From Ruminococcaceae bacterium UBA5408 (lineage in GTDB: Bacteria > Bacillota > Clostridia > Oscillospirales > Acutalibacteraceae): a stretch of DNA of 11,734 nt. Made by a program: the position numbers and the translations under genes. The notes beneath the pieces were generated by a model. That model saw nothing but the letters and a program-made list of their open reading frames with translations, did no database searches and was not told the origin of the DNA. The DNA is taken from the NCBI GenBank assembly GCA_002407645.1, contig DHNU01000042.1:1-11734 (forward strand). The letters run 5' to 3'. Shown in pieces: positions 1-7,799 of the stretch; positions within the stretch are counted from its first letter, which is position 1, and the number at the start of each line of letters is the position of its first letter.

Positions 1-539
1 AAAATGCCTTTGGCACTGCCGCCTACAAGAGTTTTTACAGGCATATTTATCGGATTTTGCAAATCTCCGATTTTTGCACCGAACAGCACTTTTTTCAGTC
101 TGTTTATAGTGTAATCGTCAACTCCTGCGTAAAGCTCAGTTGACGGCATAGGTGTATGATATGTAACAAATCCGCAGAACTGATTAATTGCGATATGCAG
201 CGCGGTAATATCGCTGTATCCGCAGAAAACCTTCGGGTTTTCACGAATCATATCAAAATCAATCATATTCATTAAACGCTGTGCTCCATATCCGCCGCGG
301 ATGCAAAGTACACCTTCAATGCTTTTGTCTTTAAATGCCGCGTTGATGTCGCCGGCACGAAGTTTGTCGTCACCGGCAAAATATCCGTGGCTTCTGCGGC
401 AGCTTTCATAAACGGCGGGTTTAAGTCCCAACTCCTCTACTGCACGCACAGCCGGCCCGAATTTTTCCGGCGGAACAGGTCCTGCGGGCGCTATAAGGGC
501 GACACGTGAACCTTTATGCAATGGCTTTGGTATTAACAT
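1..539 (-). CDS. LD-carboxypeptidase (peptidase family S66), 3' end missing
   Basis: Serine peptidase of the LdcA/MccF/YkfA family. These cytoplasmic enzymes cut the L,D bond between diaminopimelate (or Lys) and the terminal D-Ala of murein tetrapeptides during recycling. The reading frame is open from the ATG at 539-537 to the window edge, giving 179 residues of a usual length of about 300. It begins with the typical LIPKPLHKGSRVALIAPAGP-type N-terminus and has an RGGYGAQR block at residues 81-88. The nucleophile motif GYSD lies at residues 107-110, with Ser109 the expected catalytic serine. The PVKTLVGGSAKG strand follows near the cut. The catalytic Glu and His of the family lie in the missing C-terminal half. 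A GGGAGG ribosome site precedes the start by 8 bases. The gene begins 21 bp after the oppF stop, so it is the last visible gene of the leftward operon. Family assignment is firm. The exact substrate (LdcA-like or MccF-like) rests on context. Confidence 0.93.
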   Translation of the reverse strand, partial: MLIPKPLHKGSRVALIAPAGPVPPEKFGPAVRAVEELGLKPAVYESCRRSHGYFAGDDKLRAGDINAAFKDKSIEGVLCIRGGYGAQRLMNMIDFDMIRENPKVFCGYSDITALHIAINQFCGFVTYHTPMPSTELYAGVDDYTINRLKKVLFGAKIGDLQNPINMPVKTLVGGSAKGI

Positions 540-560
540 CTAATTTTCCTCCCAAAGGTT

Positions 561-1508
561 TCAGCTATTTTCCAATTGCTTTTTATATTTCTCAATTTCC
601 GGATTATTTGCCAAAATAAAATGTCCGCTTTCTATTTCGCACCAAACAGGTTTATCAACCGAATAATTATGCATATTAGGGTCGTAAACCAGAAGCTTTT
701 TATTCTTTTCGGCAATAGGGTCGGGCAAAGGAATTGCGGAAAGAAGCGCTCTGGTGTAAGGGTGAAGCGGATGTGCAAACAGCTTTTCTGTTTCGGCAAG
801 TTCCACCAGTTCGCCCTTGTGTATAACGGCAATACGATCGGAAATAAAACGAACAACCGATAAATCATGCGCAATAAACAAATACGTCAGACCACGCTTT
901 TTCTGTAATTCGGAAAGAAGGTTTAAAACCTGTGCGCGGATTGATACGTCCAACGCACTTATAGGTTCATCGGCTATAATGAAATCAGGTTCCATTATTA
1001 AAGCTCTTGCAATACCGATACGCTGTCTTTGACCGCCGGAAAATTCGTGCGGAAAGCGGCTCGCAAATTCGGGAAGAAGTCCGACATCGGAAAGTGCCTT
1101 TCCTACCTTTGCTTTACGCTGAAATGAACTGAATTTTTCTTTTAAGTTATAAAGACCTTCGGATACGATGTAATCGACTTTTGCACGTTCGTTAAGGCTT
1201 GCCATAGGGTCCTGAAAAATCATTTGAATTTGGCGTGTCAATTCACGGTCACGTTCTTTAGATATTTTTCCGTTGATTTTTTCGCCTTTATACAGAATTT
1301 CACCGCCGGAAGTGGGGTTGATTCTGATAATGGAGCGGCCTATTGTGGTCTTGCCCGAACCGGATTCGCCCACAAGTCCAAAGGTTTCGCCTTTATATAT
1401 ATCAAAACTTACATTTTTTACAGCATGGAATTTATTTTTGTGCGTGCCAAAGGTAATATCAAGATTTTTTACTTGAAGCAATGGTTGCTTTTCGTTAGTT
1501 TCAATCAA
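561..1508 (-). CDS. oppF: Oligopeptide ABC transporter ATP-binding protein OppF
   Basis: This is the second ATPase of a peptide importer, working as a heterodimer with OppD on the inner face of the membrane. The 315 residues carry Walker [10 protein letters not shown] at 47-55, Q-loop Gln99 in IFQDPMASL, signature SGGQRQR at 157-163, Walker B FIIADEP at 176-182 with catalytic Glu181, and H-loop His214. The OppD/DppD-type C-terminal extension [15 protein letters not shown] follows near residue 248. The C-terminal tail is not the cysteine cluster seen in some Dpp ATPases. The start is TTG at 1508-1506. It lies inside the last codons of oppD (8-base overlap) and is preceded by GAGGGGG at a 9-base gap, so translation is probably coupled to oppD. 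There is no ATG in frame nearby. Peptide-importer family is certain; F rather than D is assigned by gene order and length. Confidence 0.95.
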   Translation of the reverse strand: MIETNEKQPLLQVKNLDITFGTHKNKFHAVKNVSFDIYKGETFGLVGESGSGKTTIGRSIIRINPTSGGEILYKGEKINGKISKERDRELTRQIQMIFQDPMASLNERAKVDYIVSEGLYNLKEKFSSFQRKAKVGKALSDVGLLPEFASRFPHEFSGGQRQRIGIARALIMEPDFIIADEPISALDVSIRAQVLNLLSELQKKRGLTYLFIAHDLSVVRFISDRIAVIHKGELVELAETEKLFAHPLHPYTRALLSAIPLPDPIAEKNKKLLVYDPNMHNYSVDKPVWCEIESGHFILANNPEIEKYKKQLENS

Positions 1509-2541
1509 TGTTTTTTACCCCCTCGCGCAGTTTGCCGAGAATTTTTGGCGGTTCGACTTTCGGTGCACGTGGATCCAAAAGCCATGTGCGCGCCTTGTGT
1601 GTCGGGCTTACGTCAAAATATGGCGGACGCTTTACAAAATCAATTTTAAGCGCATGAGGATTTCTCGGAGCGAATGCATCGCCTTTTATATCCGTAAAAA
1701 GATTAGGCGGAGTACCCTTAATTGAATAAAGATTTTCACCTTTGATGCCAAGCTGAGGCAGTGAGGAAAGAAGCGCCCATGTGTAAGGGTGGCGCGGATT
1801 ATAGAATACTTCTTCGCAAGTTCCGATTTCAACAATATCACCCGCGTATAAAACAGCGATACGGTCGGCAACGTTTGCTACTACCCCTAAGTCGTGGGTT
1901 ATATATATTGTGGTTAGATTGTATTTAACCTTTAAATCTTTGAGCAGATTTAAAATCTGTGCTTGAATTGTAACATCTAAGGCGGTTGTCGGCTCATCAC
2001 AGATTAAAATTTTAGGTTTACAAGCAACGGCAATGGCTATTACAACACGCTGACGCATTCCTCCGGAAAACTCATGAGGATATTGTTTCATCCTCATTTC
2101 AGGCTCTGTAATGCCGACATCTTGCAAAATTTTAGCCGCCTGCGCTTTAGCTTCTGCACCTTTAAGTCCTTGGTGAAGTTCAATTGCTTCGCATATTTGG
2201 TAGCCTATTGTTTTAAGCGGGTTAAGGCTCGTCATAGGGTCCTGAAGAACCATGGCTATTTTTTTACCGCGGACTGTAAGCCACTCTTTTTCTGTTTTAA
2301 ACTTTGTTAGGTCTTTACCTTCGTAAATAATCTGGCCGTCGGTGATTTTTCCGTTTGCGTCCAAAAGCCCCATAAAGGTTTTAACCAAAACGGATTTTCC
2401 GGAACCTGATTCGCCGACTATCGCAAGACTTTCATTTTTATATAAATCAAGTGAAATACCCCTAATTGCATTAAGAGTTTTTCCGCGAAGGTCAAATTTT
2501 ACATGCAGGTTTTTAACCGATAAAATAACTTCCTGTTCCAT
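1501..2541 (-). CDS. oppD: Oligopeptide ABC transporter ATP-binding protein OppD
   Basis: This is the first ATPase of the peptide importer. The 346 residues have Walker A GESGSGKS at 43-50, Q-loop Gln100 in [11 protein letters not shown], signature SGGMRQRV at 159-166, Walker B ILICDEP at 178-184 with catalytic Glu183, and H-loop His216. The oligopeptide-type C-terminal region follows ([16 protein letters not shown], then the KGTPP segment) and is characteristic of OppD/DppD. The ATG at 2541 has AAGGAGG at a 9-base gap. That ribosome site overlaps the oppC stop codon 14 bp upstream, and the 3' end overlaps the oppF start. This is compact operon packing with probable translational coupling on both sides. 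No abnormal or missing catalytic residue is seen. Confidence 0.96.
   Translation of the reverse strand: MEQEVILSVKNLHVKFDLRGKTLNAIRGISLDLYKNESLAIVGESGSGKSVLVKTFMGLLDANGKITDGQIIYEGKDLTKFKTEKEWLTVRGKKIAMVLQDPMTSLNPLKTIGYQICEAIELHQGLKGAEAKAQAAKILQDVGITEPEMRMKQYPHEFSGGMRQRVVIAIAVACKPKILICDEPTTALDVTIQAQILNLLKDLKVKYNLTTIYITHDLGVVANVADRIAVLYAGDIVEIGTCEEVFYNPRHPYTWALLSSLPQLGIKGENLYSIKGTPPNLFTDIKGDAFAPRNPHALKIDFVKRPPYFDVSPTHKARTWLLDPRAPKVEPPKILGKLREGVKNID
1518..1524 (-). promoter_or_regulatory. Ribosome binding site selecting a TTG start for oppF
   Basis: GAGGGGG on the minus strand, inside the final codons of oppD, lies 9 bases before the TTG at 1508-1506. It supports a weak, coupled start for oppF. 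Confidence 0.7.
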
Positions 2542-2555
2542 GAAAATCAGCCTCC

Positions 2556-3551
2556 TTAAACATGATTTTTAGGGTCAGATGCGTCTGCGAACGCATTGCC
2601 TATGATATAGAATGAAATAGTAACGATTGAAAGTGCAATTGCAGGGAAGAACAGCTGATAGCGCAGTGCTTCCGATGTCATCAGTATTCTGCCTTCATTG
2701 ATTAAGTTACCCAAAGACGGGATACTCGGCGGAAGTCCCAATCCGATATATGTAAGGAAAACCTCGTTTCCTATTGCCATCGGGATTGAAAGCGACATAC
2801 GAAGCATAATAACCGATACCAAATACGGCAGCAAGTTTCTGAAAATAATACGCATCGTCGGGGTTCCCAAACAGCGCGATGCCAAATTGTAGTCGCGGTC
2901 GCGGATAATAATAACAAGGTTTCGGATAAAGCGCGCCATGTTAAGCCATCCGGTAAGACACATTGCAATAATAAGGGTTGAAACACTCGGCCGCATAATG
3001 TACGAGAACAAAATCAAAACAACGGTCTGTGGAATATTGTCGAGTATGTTGTATATTTCAGTAAAAAGACGGTCAAGTTTACGAACATAGCCCCAAAGTA
3101 CACCCATTAAAATTCCTATAACCGCTTCGCTTAAAGCGACGGAAAATCCAATGAACAGCGATGTTCTCGTGCCGCTCCAAACACGGCTCCACAAATCTTG
3201 ACCGATTGAGTTAGTACCGAACCAAAATTCACTGTTAGGTGCCATGTTTCGTATTTGTACTCCGTTAGCATCGTTAAAAATCTCGGTTGGTGAACGCTGT
3301 CCGGGAAGCAGTGGCTGAATAAATGTAAATATCAGAATTACTCCGATTAATATAAGCAAAAATACAGCAGTCTTATTTTTTAAAAATACAGTAAAGGTTG
3401 AACGCCAATAAGAGTAGTTGGAATAACCGGCTCTTTCAGCGGCTTTTTCGTCAAAATCCGCAAAACCGAAAAGCTCTTCTTCCGGAATATTCTTAATTAT
3501 ATTGTCGATGTTTTCTTCAACTTTGGAAATTTTTTTGCGTCCTAAAGCCAC
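2556..3551 (-). CDS. oppC: Oligopeptide ABC transporter permease OppC
   Basis: Inner-membrane permease of the importer, 331 residues. It has a long cytoplasmic N-terminus of about 50 residues, then the OppC_N transmembrane helix (VFLLILIGVILIFTFI, about residues 58-73). The FGTNSIGQDLWSR motif follows, corresponding to the family's FGTDxxGRD. Several more hydrophobic helices come next, and then the EAA loop contacting the ATPases (DYNLASRCLGTPTMRIIFRNLLP). The C-terminus ends in DPK, as is common for OppC. The start is GTG at 3551-3549, overlapping the oppB stop codon by one base (TAGTG). A GGAGGTG ribosome site lies 7 bases upstream, so the two permeases are likely translationally coupled. 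The Gln in IGQD where Arg is usual (GRD) is a mild departure from the family consensus. Confidence 0.95.
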   Translation of the reverse strand: MALGRKKISKVEENIDNIIKNIPEEELFGFADFDEKAAERAGYSNYSYWRSTFTVFLKNKTAVFLLILIGVILIFTFIQPLLPGQRSPTEIFNDANGVQIRNMAPNSEFWFGTNSIGQDLWSRVWSGTRTSLFIGFSVALSEAVIGILMGVLWGYVRKLDRLFTEIYNILDNIPQTVVLILFSYIMRPSVSTLIIAMCLTGWLNMARFIRNLVIIIRDRDYNLASRCLGTPTMRIIFRNLLPYLVSVIMLRMSLSIPMAIGNEVFLTYIGLGLPPSIPSLGNLINEGRILMTSEALRYQLFFPAIALSIVTISFYIIGNAFADASDPKNHV

Positions 3552-4492
3552 TATCGGGCACCTCCCTTATTTTCGAAGCTGATGCGCGGATCCATCAAAT
3601 TCATCAGTATATCTCCAAGAAGAAGTCCGATAATACCGATTGCGGAGAAAATAAGAACAAGAGCCTGCACCATATTGTTGTCCTGCCGCTGAATAACATT
3701 TACCAAAAGACCGCCCATTCCCGGGATTGAGTACAGCGACTCTATGTAAATAGAACCCATTATTGTGTAAAGAAGGGAACTCGGAAGGTATTGTATCAGC
3801 GGAACGAATGCATTTCTGAAAACATGGTTTTTCATAATGTCTTTATTGCTTACGCCTTTGGCGCGGGCAAGTTTAATGTAATCCTTGTTAAGTTCGTCAA
3901 CCATGTACCTTCTCAGCCACATTGCATATAAGGCGGTATTGGGAAGGGCAAGCGACAAAGTCGGAAGTATCCAGCTTTTAGGGTCTGAAAGGCTGAACAA
4001 AATCGGAATATTAAACCATTCTGTAAAATAAAGCTGAATTAAAAGATAGTAAACAGCCGCAGGAACTGCGGTTATGAATACGATGAACGCAGTACCGAAT
4101 TTGTCCCAAAACTTACTTTTACTGCGAGCCATGGCGGTACCGAGCGGAATTCCCAGCAAAAGGGAAATTGCCATTGAAACAAGCCCCATAATAATAGAAA
4201 TCGGAGCTTTGTCGGCAATAATATCCATTACAGGGACATTAGGTCTGTAAATCAGGGATTTGCCCAAACTTCCATGGAAAAGCTGAATAAAAAAGTTTTT
4301 CAGCTGTACCCAAAGCGGGTCAAGAAGCCCCATGCTTTTTAATGCGGCTTGAATTTGTGCGTCGTCCATTTTTTCAAAGTTTTGGAAGTAGCCTTCAACA
4401 GGCATGAGTCTCATCAGAGAGAAAACAATCGTAATTATGATGAATAGTGTAATTATCGATTGCAATAGTCGTTTGGCGCTGTATTTTAACAT
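3551..4492 (-). CDS. oppB: Oligopeptide ABC transporter permease OppB
   Basis: Inner-membrane permease partner of OppC, 313 residues from the chosen start. The N-terminus MLKYSAKRLLQSIITLFIIITIV has the classic OppB/DppB shape: a basic cap followed directly by the first helix. The protein has about six hydrophobic segments. The EAA loop reads DYIKLARAKGVSNKDIMKNHVFRNA, then comes the IPGMGGL motif and a C-terminal DPRISF. The reading frame is open 18 codons further upstream (to 4546), but that extension runs through an intergenic hairpin. An AAGGAG site 7 bases before the ATG at 4492 fixes the start. The gene follows oppA after about 150 bp of non-coding DNA with two strong hairpins, and overlaps oppC by one base. 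Confidence 0.94.
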   Translation of the reverse strand: MLKYSAKRLLQSIITLFIIITIVFSLMRLMPVEGYFQNFEKMDDAQIQAALKSMGLLDPLWVQLKNFFIQLFHGSLGKSLIYRPNVPVMDIIADKAPISIIMGLVSMAISLLLGIPLGTAMARSKSKFWDKFGTAFIVFITAVPAAVYYLLIQLYFTEWFNIPILFSLSDPKSWILPTLSLALPNTALYAMWLRRYMVDELNKDYIKLARAKGVSNKDIMKNHVFRNAFVPLIQYLPSSLLYTIMGSIYIESLYSIPGMGGLLVNVIQRQDNNMVQALVLIFSAIGIIGLLLGDILMNLMDPRISFENKGGAR

Positions 4493-4499
4493 TTCAATG

Positions 4500-4505
4500 C
4501 TCCTT
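4500..4505 (-). promoter_or_regulatory. Ribosome binding site fixing the oppB start
   Basis: AAGGAG on the minus strand, 7 bases before the ATG at 4492-4490. It supports the shorter 313-residue OppB over the 331-residue open frame starting at 4546, whose start codon lies inside an inverted repeat and has no ribosome site. Confidence 0.8.
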
Positions 4506-4512
4506 CTTGGGC

Positions 4513-4558
4513 AAAATATGCGAATTGGCATTGTACTCAGTGCCAATTCGTATATTTT
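4513..4558 (-). repeat. Inverted repeat / RNA hairpin upstream of oppB
   Basis: The arms are 4513-4530 and 4541-4558. There is a perfect 10-bp inner stem (CGAATTGGCA with TGCCAATTCG), one C/A mismatch on the transcribed strand, then 7 A/T pairs, with a 10-base loop (4531-4540). On the minus strand the 3' arm ends ATATTTTGCCC, so only a short U-stretch follows. It ends 7 bases before the oppB ribosome site. It may be a weak terminator, a processing or stability element, or an operator palindrome. The structure is plain; its role is inferred. Confidence 0.7.
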
Positions 4559-4576
4559 GATTAAAATAATAACAGG

Positions 4577-4611
4577 ATAATGACTCCGCAGGCTTTTTGC
4601 GGAGTCATTAT
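4577..4611 (-). terminator. Strong 14-bp hairpin after oppA (attenuator or 3' stabiliser)
   Basis: The arms 4577-4590 and 4598-4611 pair perfectly over 14 bp (core TGACTCCGCA / TGCGGAGTCA) around a 7-base loop. It lies 30 bases past the oppA stop. On the minus strand it is followed by TCCTGTTATTTT rather than an unbroken U-run, so full termination is unlikely. Partial read-through, or protection of the oppA mRNA 3' end, fits the need for excess binding protein over permease. This is a known arrangement in ABC operons and is inferred here. Confidence 0.65.
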
Positions 4612-4640
4612 TCTAAACAAAAAAATTACAAGCTTAGAAA

Positions 4641-6497
4641 TTATTGATTTGCTTTTTTAAGAGCCTCTTCACGCTCAGTACGCCATTTCTTTTCAGCCGC
4701 ATAGAACTCGTCCATGCTCATCGGCTTTTCAAGAAGTTTTTGCCCTTTATAACGCAGGGTAGAAACTCCGAAAGGCGAAAATTGTGATTCAAACGGATTG
4801 AGCCTGTCAACCTTATAGCCATTGTTGTTGAATCCGTAAGGAATTACAAATGCATGATTTACAAGAAATGCTTCTGCCTCTGCGAATGCTTCATAGCGTT
4901 TCTTAACATCTGTTGTCTGTGCTTTAGCGGCATAGAACAGATTGGAGTAAGTTTTATTACCGTCAGCGTCGGTGTAGCCTTCTACTTTTTCTGGCCAGTT
5001 GTAAGTTCCGCCGCCTTGTCCGTCTTTGTCATTCGGTGTAAACGGGTCTGTGTAAGTTTCAGGGTCAGCATAGTCGGGTCCCCAGTTGCACTTCATCATA
5101 GCATATTTCCCGGAACGGCGTACCGCTGAAAGGAAACCTGTTGCAGGGCCTGCTTCGGGAATAACATCGATATAATCTTTACCGAGAAGTCCCTCAAGCT
5201 GTTGTTCGACAACTTGGCTTTCTTTGTCCCAGTTGGATGTTGACGGGTTATAAGGAAGAAGAATCTTAACAGGGAATGTAGCTCCCTTTGCTTTAAGTTC
5301 GTCTTTCGCCTTCTGTGCGTATTTCTTTGCTTCGTCAGCATTAAAAGAATCCCTTGAGCTGATATCTTTCAAAGAACCGATTTGAGTGTAATCAGTTCCC
5401 TCATAGTCGACAAAATCGGGAGGGGTAATTGTATTCATAACCTGCTTGTCAGGGTTATTCGGCTCACTTACCGAGAGAACCTTAACTCTGTCAAGGCCGA
5501 ACATTATCGATTTACGGAAGTTTTCGTTATTAACGGCTATTTTCCAATTCTCCGGCTGGAATTCAGCATCGAATTTCGGGTCGAAGTTGAACGCATAGAA
5601 ATAAGAGTAATAGTTTCTGCGGCTCGGCATAACTAAGTTTTTAGTATCGTCATTTTTAAGCCAGTTGTCGAGGATATCCGCAGAAATGAAAGCTGTATCT
5701 ATTTCACCGCGCTTGTACATTTCCGGAGCGAGGGTATTCATTTCTTTGTTGTAGGTTTCTGTGACAGAGTTTATATAAACCTTGTCTTTATCCCAATATT
5801 TATCGTTTTTAGTGAAAACGTGGGTTGCTTGAGGTTCATAATTAGTGAAAACATATGCCCCGTTATAAAGAATGTTTGTGTTGTCCGTACCGAAACTTGC
5901 TCCCTTTTCTTTAATGAAATCGCCGTTTACAGGCAAGAAGCAAACATATACGAGCATAGAAAGGAAATAAGATGTAGGTTTTTCAAGAGTGTAAACCAAA
6001 GTGTTGTCGTCAACAGCTTTTACGCCTACTTGTGAAAAATCAGTGATTTTTTTATTGTAGTAATCTTTTGCATTTTTAACAACGCTGTATAAAGCGCTTG
6101 CGGTTTCTGATTTGTTGGAACTTGTCAGAACATATTTTGCCGAATCAACAAAGTCCTGTGCTTTAACATCGGCAACTTCTTTGCCTGTGTAGTCAACCCA
6201 TTTGACTCCTTTGCGAAGGTGGAAAGTCCATGTCAGCTGGTCGTCGCTTGTTTCCCAAGTTTCGGCGATTCCCGGCTTTACAACACCGTACTTGTCGTAT
6301 TCAACAAGCCCGTCAATGCAGTTTGCGGCGACTTCGTGTCCGACTTGTTCTCCCGTAGTAAGGTAGTTAAGCGTACTTACTTCACTGGAGTAAAGTTTGC
6401 GGTAGTCCGTACCCGAGCCTGAACTTTTTTTGCCGCAGCCCGCAAGTGTGCTCAGCAGCATAGCGGCGCACAGCAAAAGTGATAACAGCTTTTTCAT
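4641..6497 (-). CDS. oppA: Oligopeptide ABC transporter substrate-binding lipoprotein OppA
   Basis: Extracytoplasmic peptide receptor of solute-binding family 5. The 618 residues start with a lipoprotein signal: basic MKK, a hydrophobic core, and lipobox LAGC with lipidated Cys21, followed by a Ser/Gly linker. The family-5 fold is recognisable from about residue 35. The early block NCIDGLVEYD (59-68) and GIAETWETSDDQLTWTF, followed by LRKGVKW near 94-100, are hallmark segments. The central region contains the FRKSIMFGLDR-type helix. The C-terminus is charged (EKKWRTEREEALKK). It is somewhat longer than typical OppA or DppA (roughly 540 residues). GAGG lies 10 bases before the ATG. It follows the epimerase gene after 67 bp and is separated from oppB by two hairpins. 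The neighbours suggest murein-derived peptides as ligand, but ligand identity cannot be read from sequence. Confidence 0.95.
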   Translation of the reverse strand: MKKLLSLLLCAAMLLSTLAGCGKKSSGSGTDYRKLYSSEVSTLNYLTTGEQVGHEVAANCIDGLVEYDKYGVVKPGIAETWETSDDQLTWTFHLRKGVKWVDYTGKEVADVKAQDFVDSAKYVLTSSNKSETASALYSVVKNAKDYYNKKITDFSQVGVKAVDDNTLVYTLEKPTSYFLSMLVYVCFLPVNGDFIKEKGASFGTDNTNILYNGAYVFTNYEPQATHVFTKNDKYWDKDKVYINSVTETYNKEMNTLAPEMYKRGEIDTAFISADILDNWLKNDDTKNLVMPSRRNYYSYFYAFNFDPKFDAEFQPENWKIAVNNENFRKSIMFGLDRVKVLSVSEPNNPDKQVMNTITPPDFVDYEGTDYTQIGSLKDISSRDSFNADEAKKYAQKAKDELKAKGATFPVKILLPYNPSTSNWDKESQVVEQQLEGLLGKDYIDVIPEAGPATGFLSAVRRSGKYAMMKCNWGPDYADPETYTDPFTPNDKDGQGGGTYNWPEKVEGYTDADGNKTYSNLFYAAKAQTTDVKKRYEAFAEAEAFLVNHAFVIPYGFNNNGYKVDRLNPFESQFSPFGVSTLRYKGQKLLEKPMSMDEFYAAEKKWRTEREEALKKANQ

Positions 6498-6564
6498 TTT
6501 CCCTTATCCTCTTTTCATTTTAAATTTCACGTCATTAGACGATATCTGAATTGTTATGAATTAA

Positions 6565-7647
6565 TTATTCAAATGCAGGTACACTTTGTATACCGATACC
6601 CGGCAAATCAGTCATAACAATTTTATTTTCTTTATATTTTGGCCCACCTTTAAACGGGTCGGTTTTGCACAGTGACGGCCCGTCCAAATCGGCTCTCGTA
6701 ATAATCCCTTTTGCCGCGGCAAGATGTGCCGCCGCACTTACCGAAAGCTTGCTTTCGAGCATACAGCCTATCATACATTCCACACCGAATGTTTCAGCTA
6801 TGCTGCAAATTTTAAGTGCGCCGTATATTCCGCCCGTTTTCATAAGCTTGATATTAATTAAATCCGCCGCTCCCATTTGTATAATGTTTAAGGCATCTCT
6901 TGCTGAAAATACGCTCTCATCGGCAAGTATCGGTGTTCTTACCGACTGCGTCACTGCGCGCAAACCTTCTAAATCCTCGGCTTTTACCGGCTGTTCGCAA
7001 AGCTCTATGTCAAGACCGAGGTCTTCCATTTTAGAAATGATATGTATCGCTTCGTTTGCACTCCAGCCTTGGTTAGCGTCCACACGAATTTTTATGTCCT
7101 TGCCGACTGCGCCGCGTATAGCTTTAATGCGCTCTATATCCTTTATTCCGTCCAAACCGACTTTTGTTTTCAAAATGCGATAGCCGCGTTTTACAGCGGT
7201 TATGCTGTCCTTTACCATTTCGTCTATCGGATTGACGCTTATAGTTAAATCGGTTTCAAACTCTTTTCTGTATCCGCCCAAAAGCTTATAAAGCGGAGCA
7301 TTGAAACGTTTTCCGTACAAATCGTAAACCGCCATATCCACACAAGACTTGGCGCTGTAATTCTTTTTTATGCAGGAATGTAGCTTCTTCATTATTCCAT
7401 CGATGTTTTCAATGTCCATTCCTTTTAGAGCAGGAGTTATAAAATCGCATATAGCACACACAATCGAACCCTTAGTGTCACCTGTAATTACAGCTGTCGG
7501 CGGCGCTTCGCCGTATCCGACTTCACCTGTATCGGTTGTAATTTTAACGACTATATCTTCAACATTGCTTACAGTGCGCAGTGCTGTCTTAAACGGAGTT
7601 ATAAGCGGAACAAAAATTTCGCCCACTTCTATATCTGTTATTATCAA
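6565..7647 (-). CDS. ykfB: L-Ala-D/L-Glu epimerase (dipeptide epimerase, enolase superfamily)
   Basis: Cytoplasmic enzyme of the muconate-lactonising branch of the enolase superfamily. It inverts the D-Glu centre of L-Ala-D-Glu from murein peptides to give L-Ala-L-Glu. From the TTG start the protein has 360 residues (B. subtilis YkfB has about 366). All catalytic positions are present, about one residue from the B. subtilis numbering: acid/base lysines K160/K162 (LKTKVG) and K267 (NIKLMK), and Mg ligands D190 (VDANQGW), E218 (CEQP) and D243 (ADES). The DLD motif at 320-322 in ADLDGP binds the dipeptide amino group. The N-terminus, ending FVPLITPFKTALRTV, matches the family closely. The frame is open to 7707, but the ATG at 7665 has no ribosome site and the longer start lies close to the likely transcript start. 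The gene has its own promoter and precedes oppA. Confidence 0.92.
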   Translation of the reverse strand: MIITDIEVGEIFVPLITPFKTALRTVSNVEDIVVKITTDTGEVGYGEAPPTAVITGDTKGSIVCAICDFITPALKGMDIENIDGIMKKLHSCIKKNYSAKSCVDMAVYDLYGKRFNAPLYKLLGGYRKEFETDLTISVNPIDEMVKDSITAVKRGYRILKTKVGLDGIKDIERIKAIRGAVGKDIKIRVDANQGWSANEAIHIISKMEDLGLDIELCEQPVKAEDLEGLRAVTQSVRTPILADESVFSARDALNIIQMGAADLINIKLMKTGGIYGALKICSIAETFGVECMIGCMLESKLSVSAAAHLAAAKGIITRADLDGPSLCKTDPFKGGPKYKENKIVMTDLPGIGIQSVPAFE

Positions 7648-7655
7648 TACGGCTT

Positions 7656-7660
7656 CCCCC
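7656..7660 (-). promoter_or_regulatory. Ribosome binding site selecting a TTG start for the epimerase
   Basis: GGGGG on the minus strand lies 8 bases before the TTG at 7647-7645. The resulting N-terminus (I-I-T-D-I-E-V-G) aligns with that of known Ala-Glu epimerases, whereas starts at 7665 or 7707 add residues with no family counterpart. Confidence 0.7.
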
Positions 7661-7720
7661 AACATATATGTAATGCAATTAAAAAAATAGCTAAATTCAA
7701 AAAACAAAGTAATAATTTGA

Positions 7721-7749
7721 ATTATAGCACTGCAAACAGTGTTTGTAAA
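7721..7749 (-). promoter_or_regulatory. Sigma-A-type promoter for the epimerase-opp operon, with palindromic operator in the spacer
   Basis: On the minus strand: -35 TTTACA (7749-7744, five of six consensus bases), a 17-bp spacer, and -10 TATAAT (7726-7721, perfect) preceded by TG at the extended -10 position. The transcript would start near 7714, leaving about 67 bases of leader before the TTG start. The spacer contains the palindrome CACTG-CAAA-CAGTG (7728-7741), centred between the two elements, which is where a repressor would block RNA polymerase. No hairpin terminator is visible between the amidohydrolase stop (7800) and this promoter, so read-through from upstream is also likely. Confidence 0.8.
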
Positions 7750-7799
7750 GGCAGATAAATGTAAAAAATGACGCTTATATTATGGAAAAATTCATCTTG

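Noticed and set aside
6498..6564. A separate oppA promoter or CodY box (AATTCAGATAT near 6541-6553) in the 67-bp gap before oppA
   Set aside because: No paired -35/-10 with correct spacing is visible, and the CodY resemblance covers only about half the motif. Co-transcription from the promoter at 7721-7749 is simpler.
6578..6594. Inverted repeat GGTACAC-TTT-GTATACC upstream of oppA
   Set aside because: It lies inside the last codons of the epimerase (IGIQSVP), is short, and has no promoter beside it, so it may be coding chance.
6665..7183. 172-codon plus-strand open frame opposite the epimerase
   Set aside because: It is a shadow of the epimerase gene: no ribosome site, low-complexity translation, and complete overlap with a gene carrying all catalytic residues.
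7648..7799. Rho-independent terminator after the amidohydrolase gene
   Set aside because: There is a T-run on the minus strand near 7763-7768, but no stem of useful length precedes it. Read-through into the epimerase unit remains likely.
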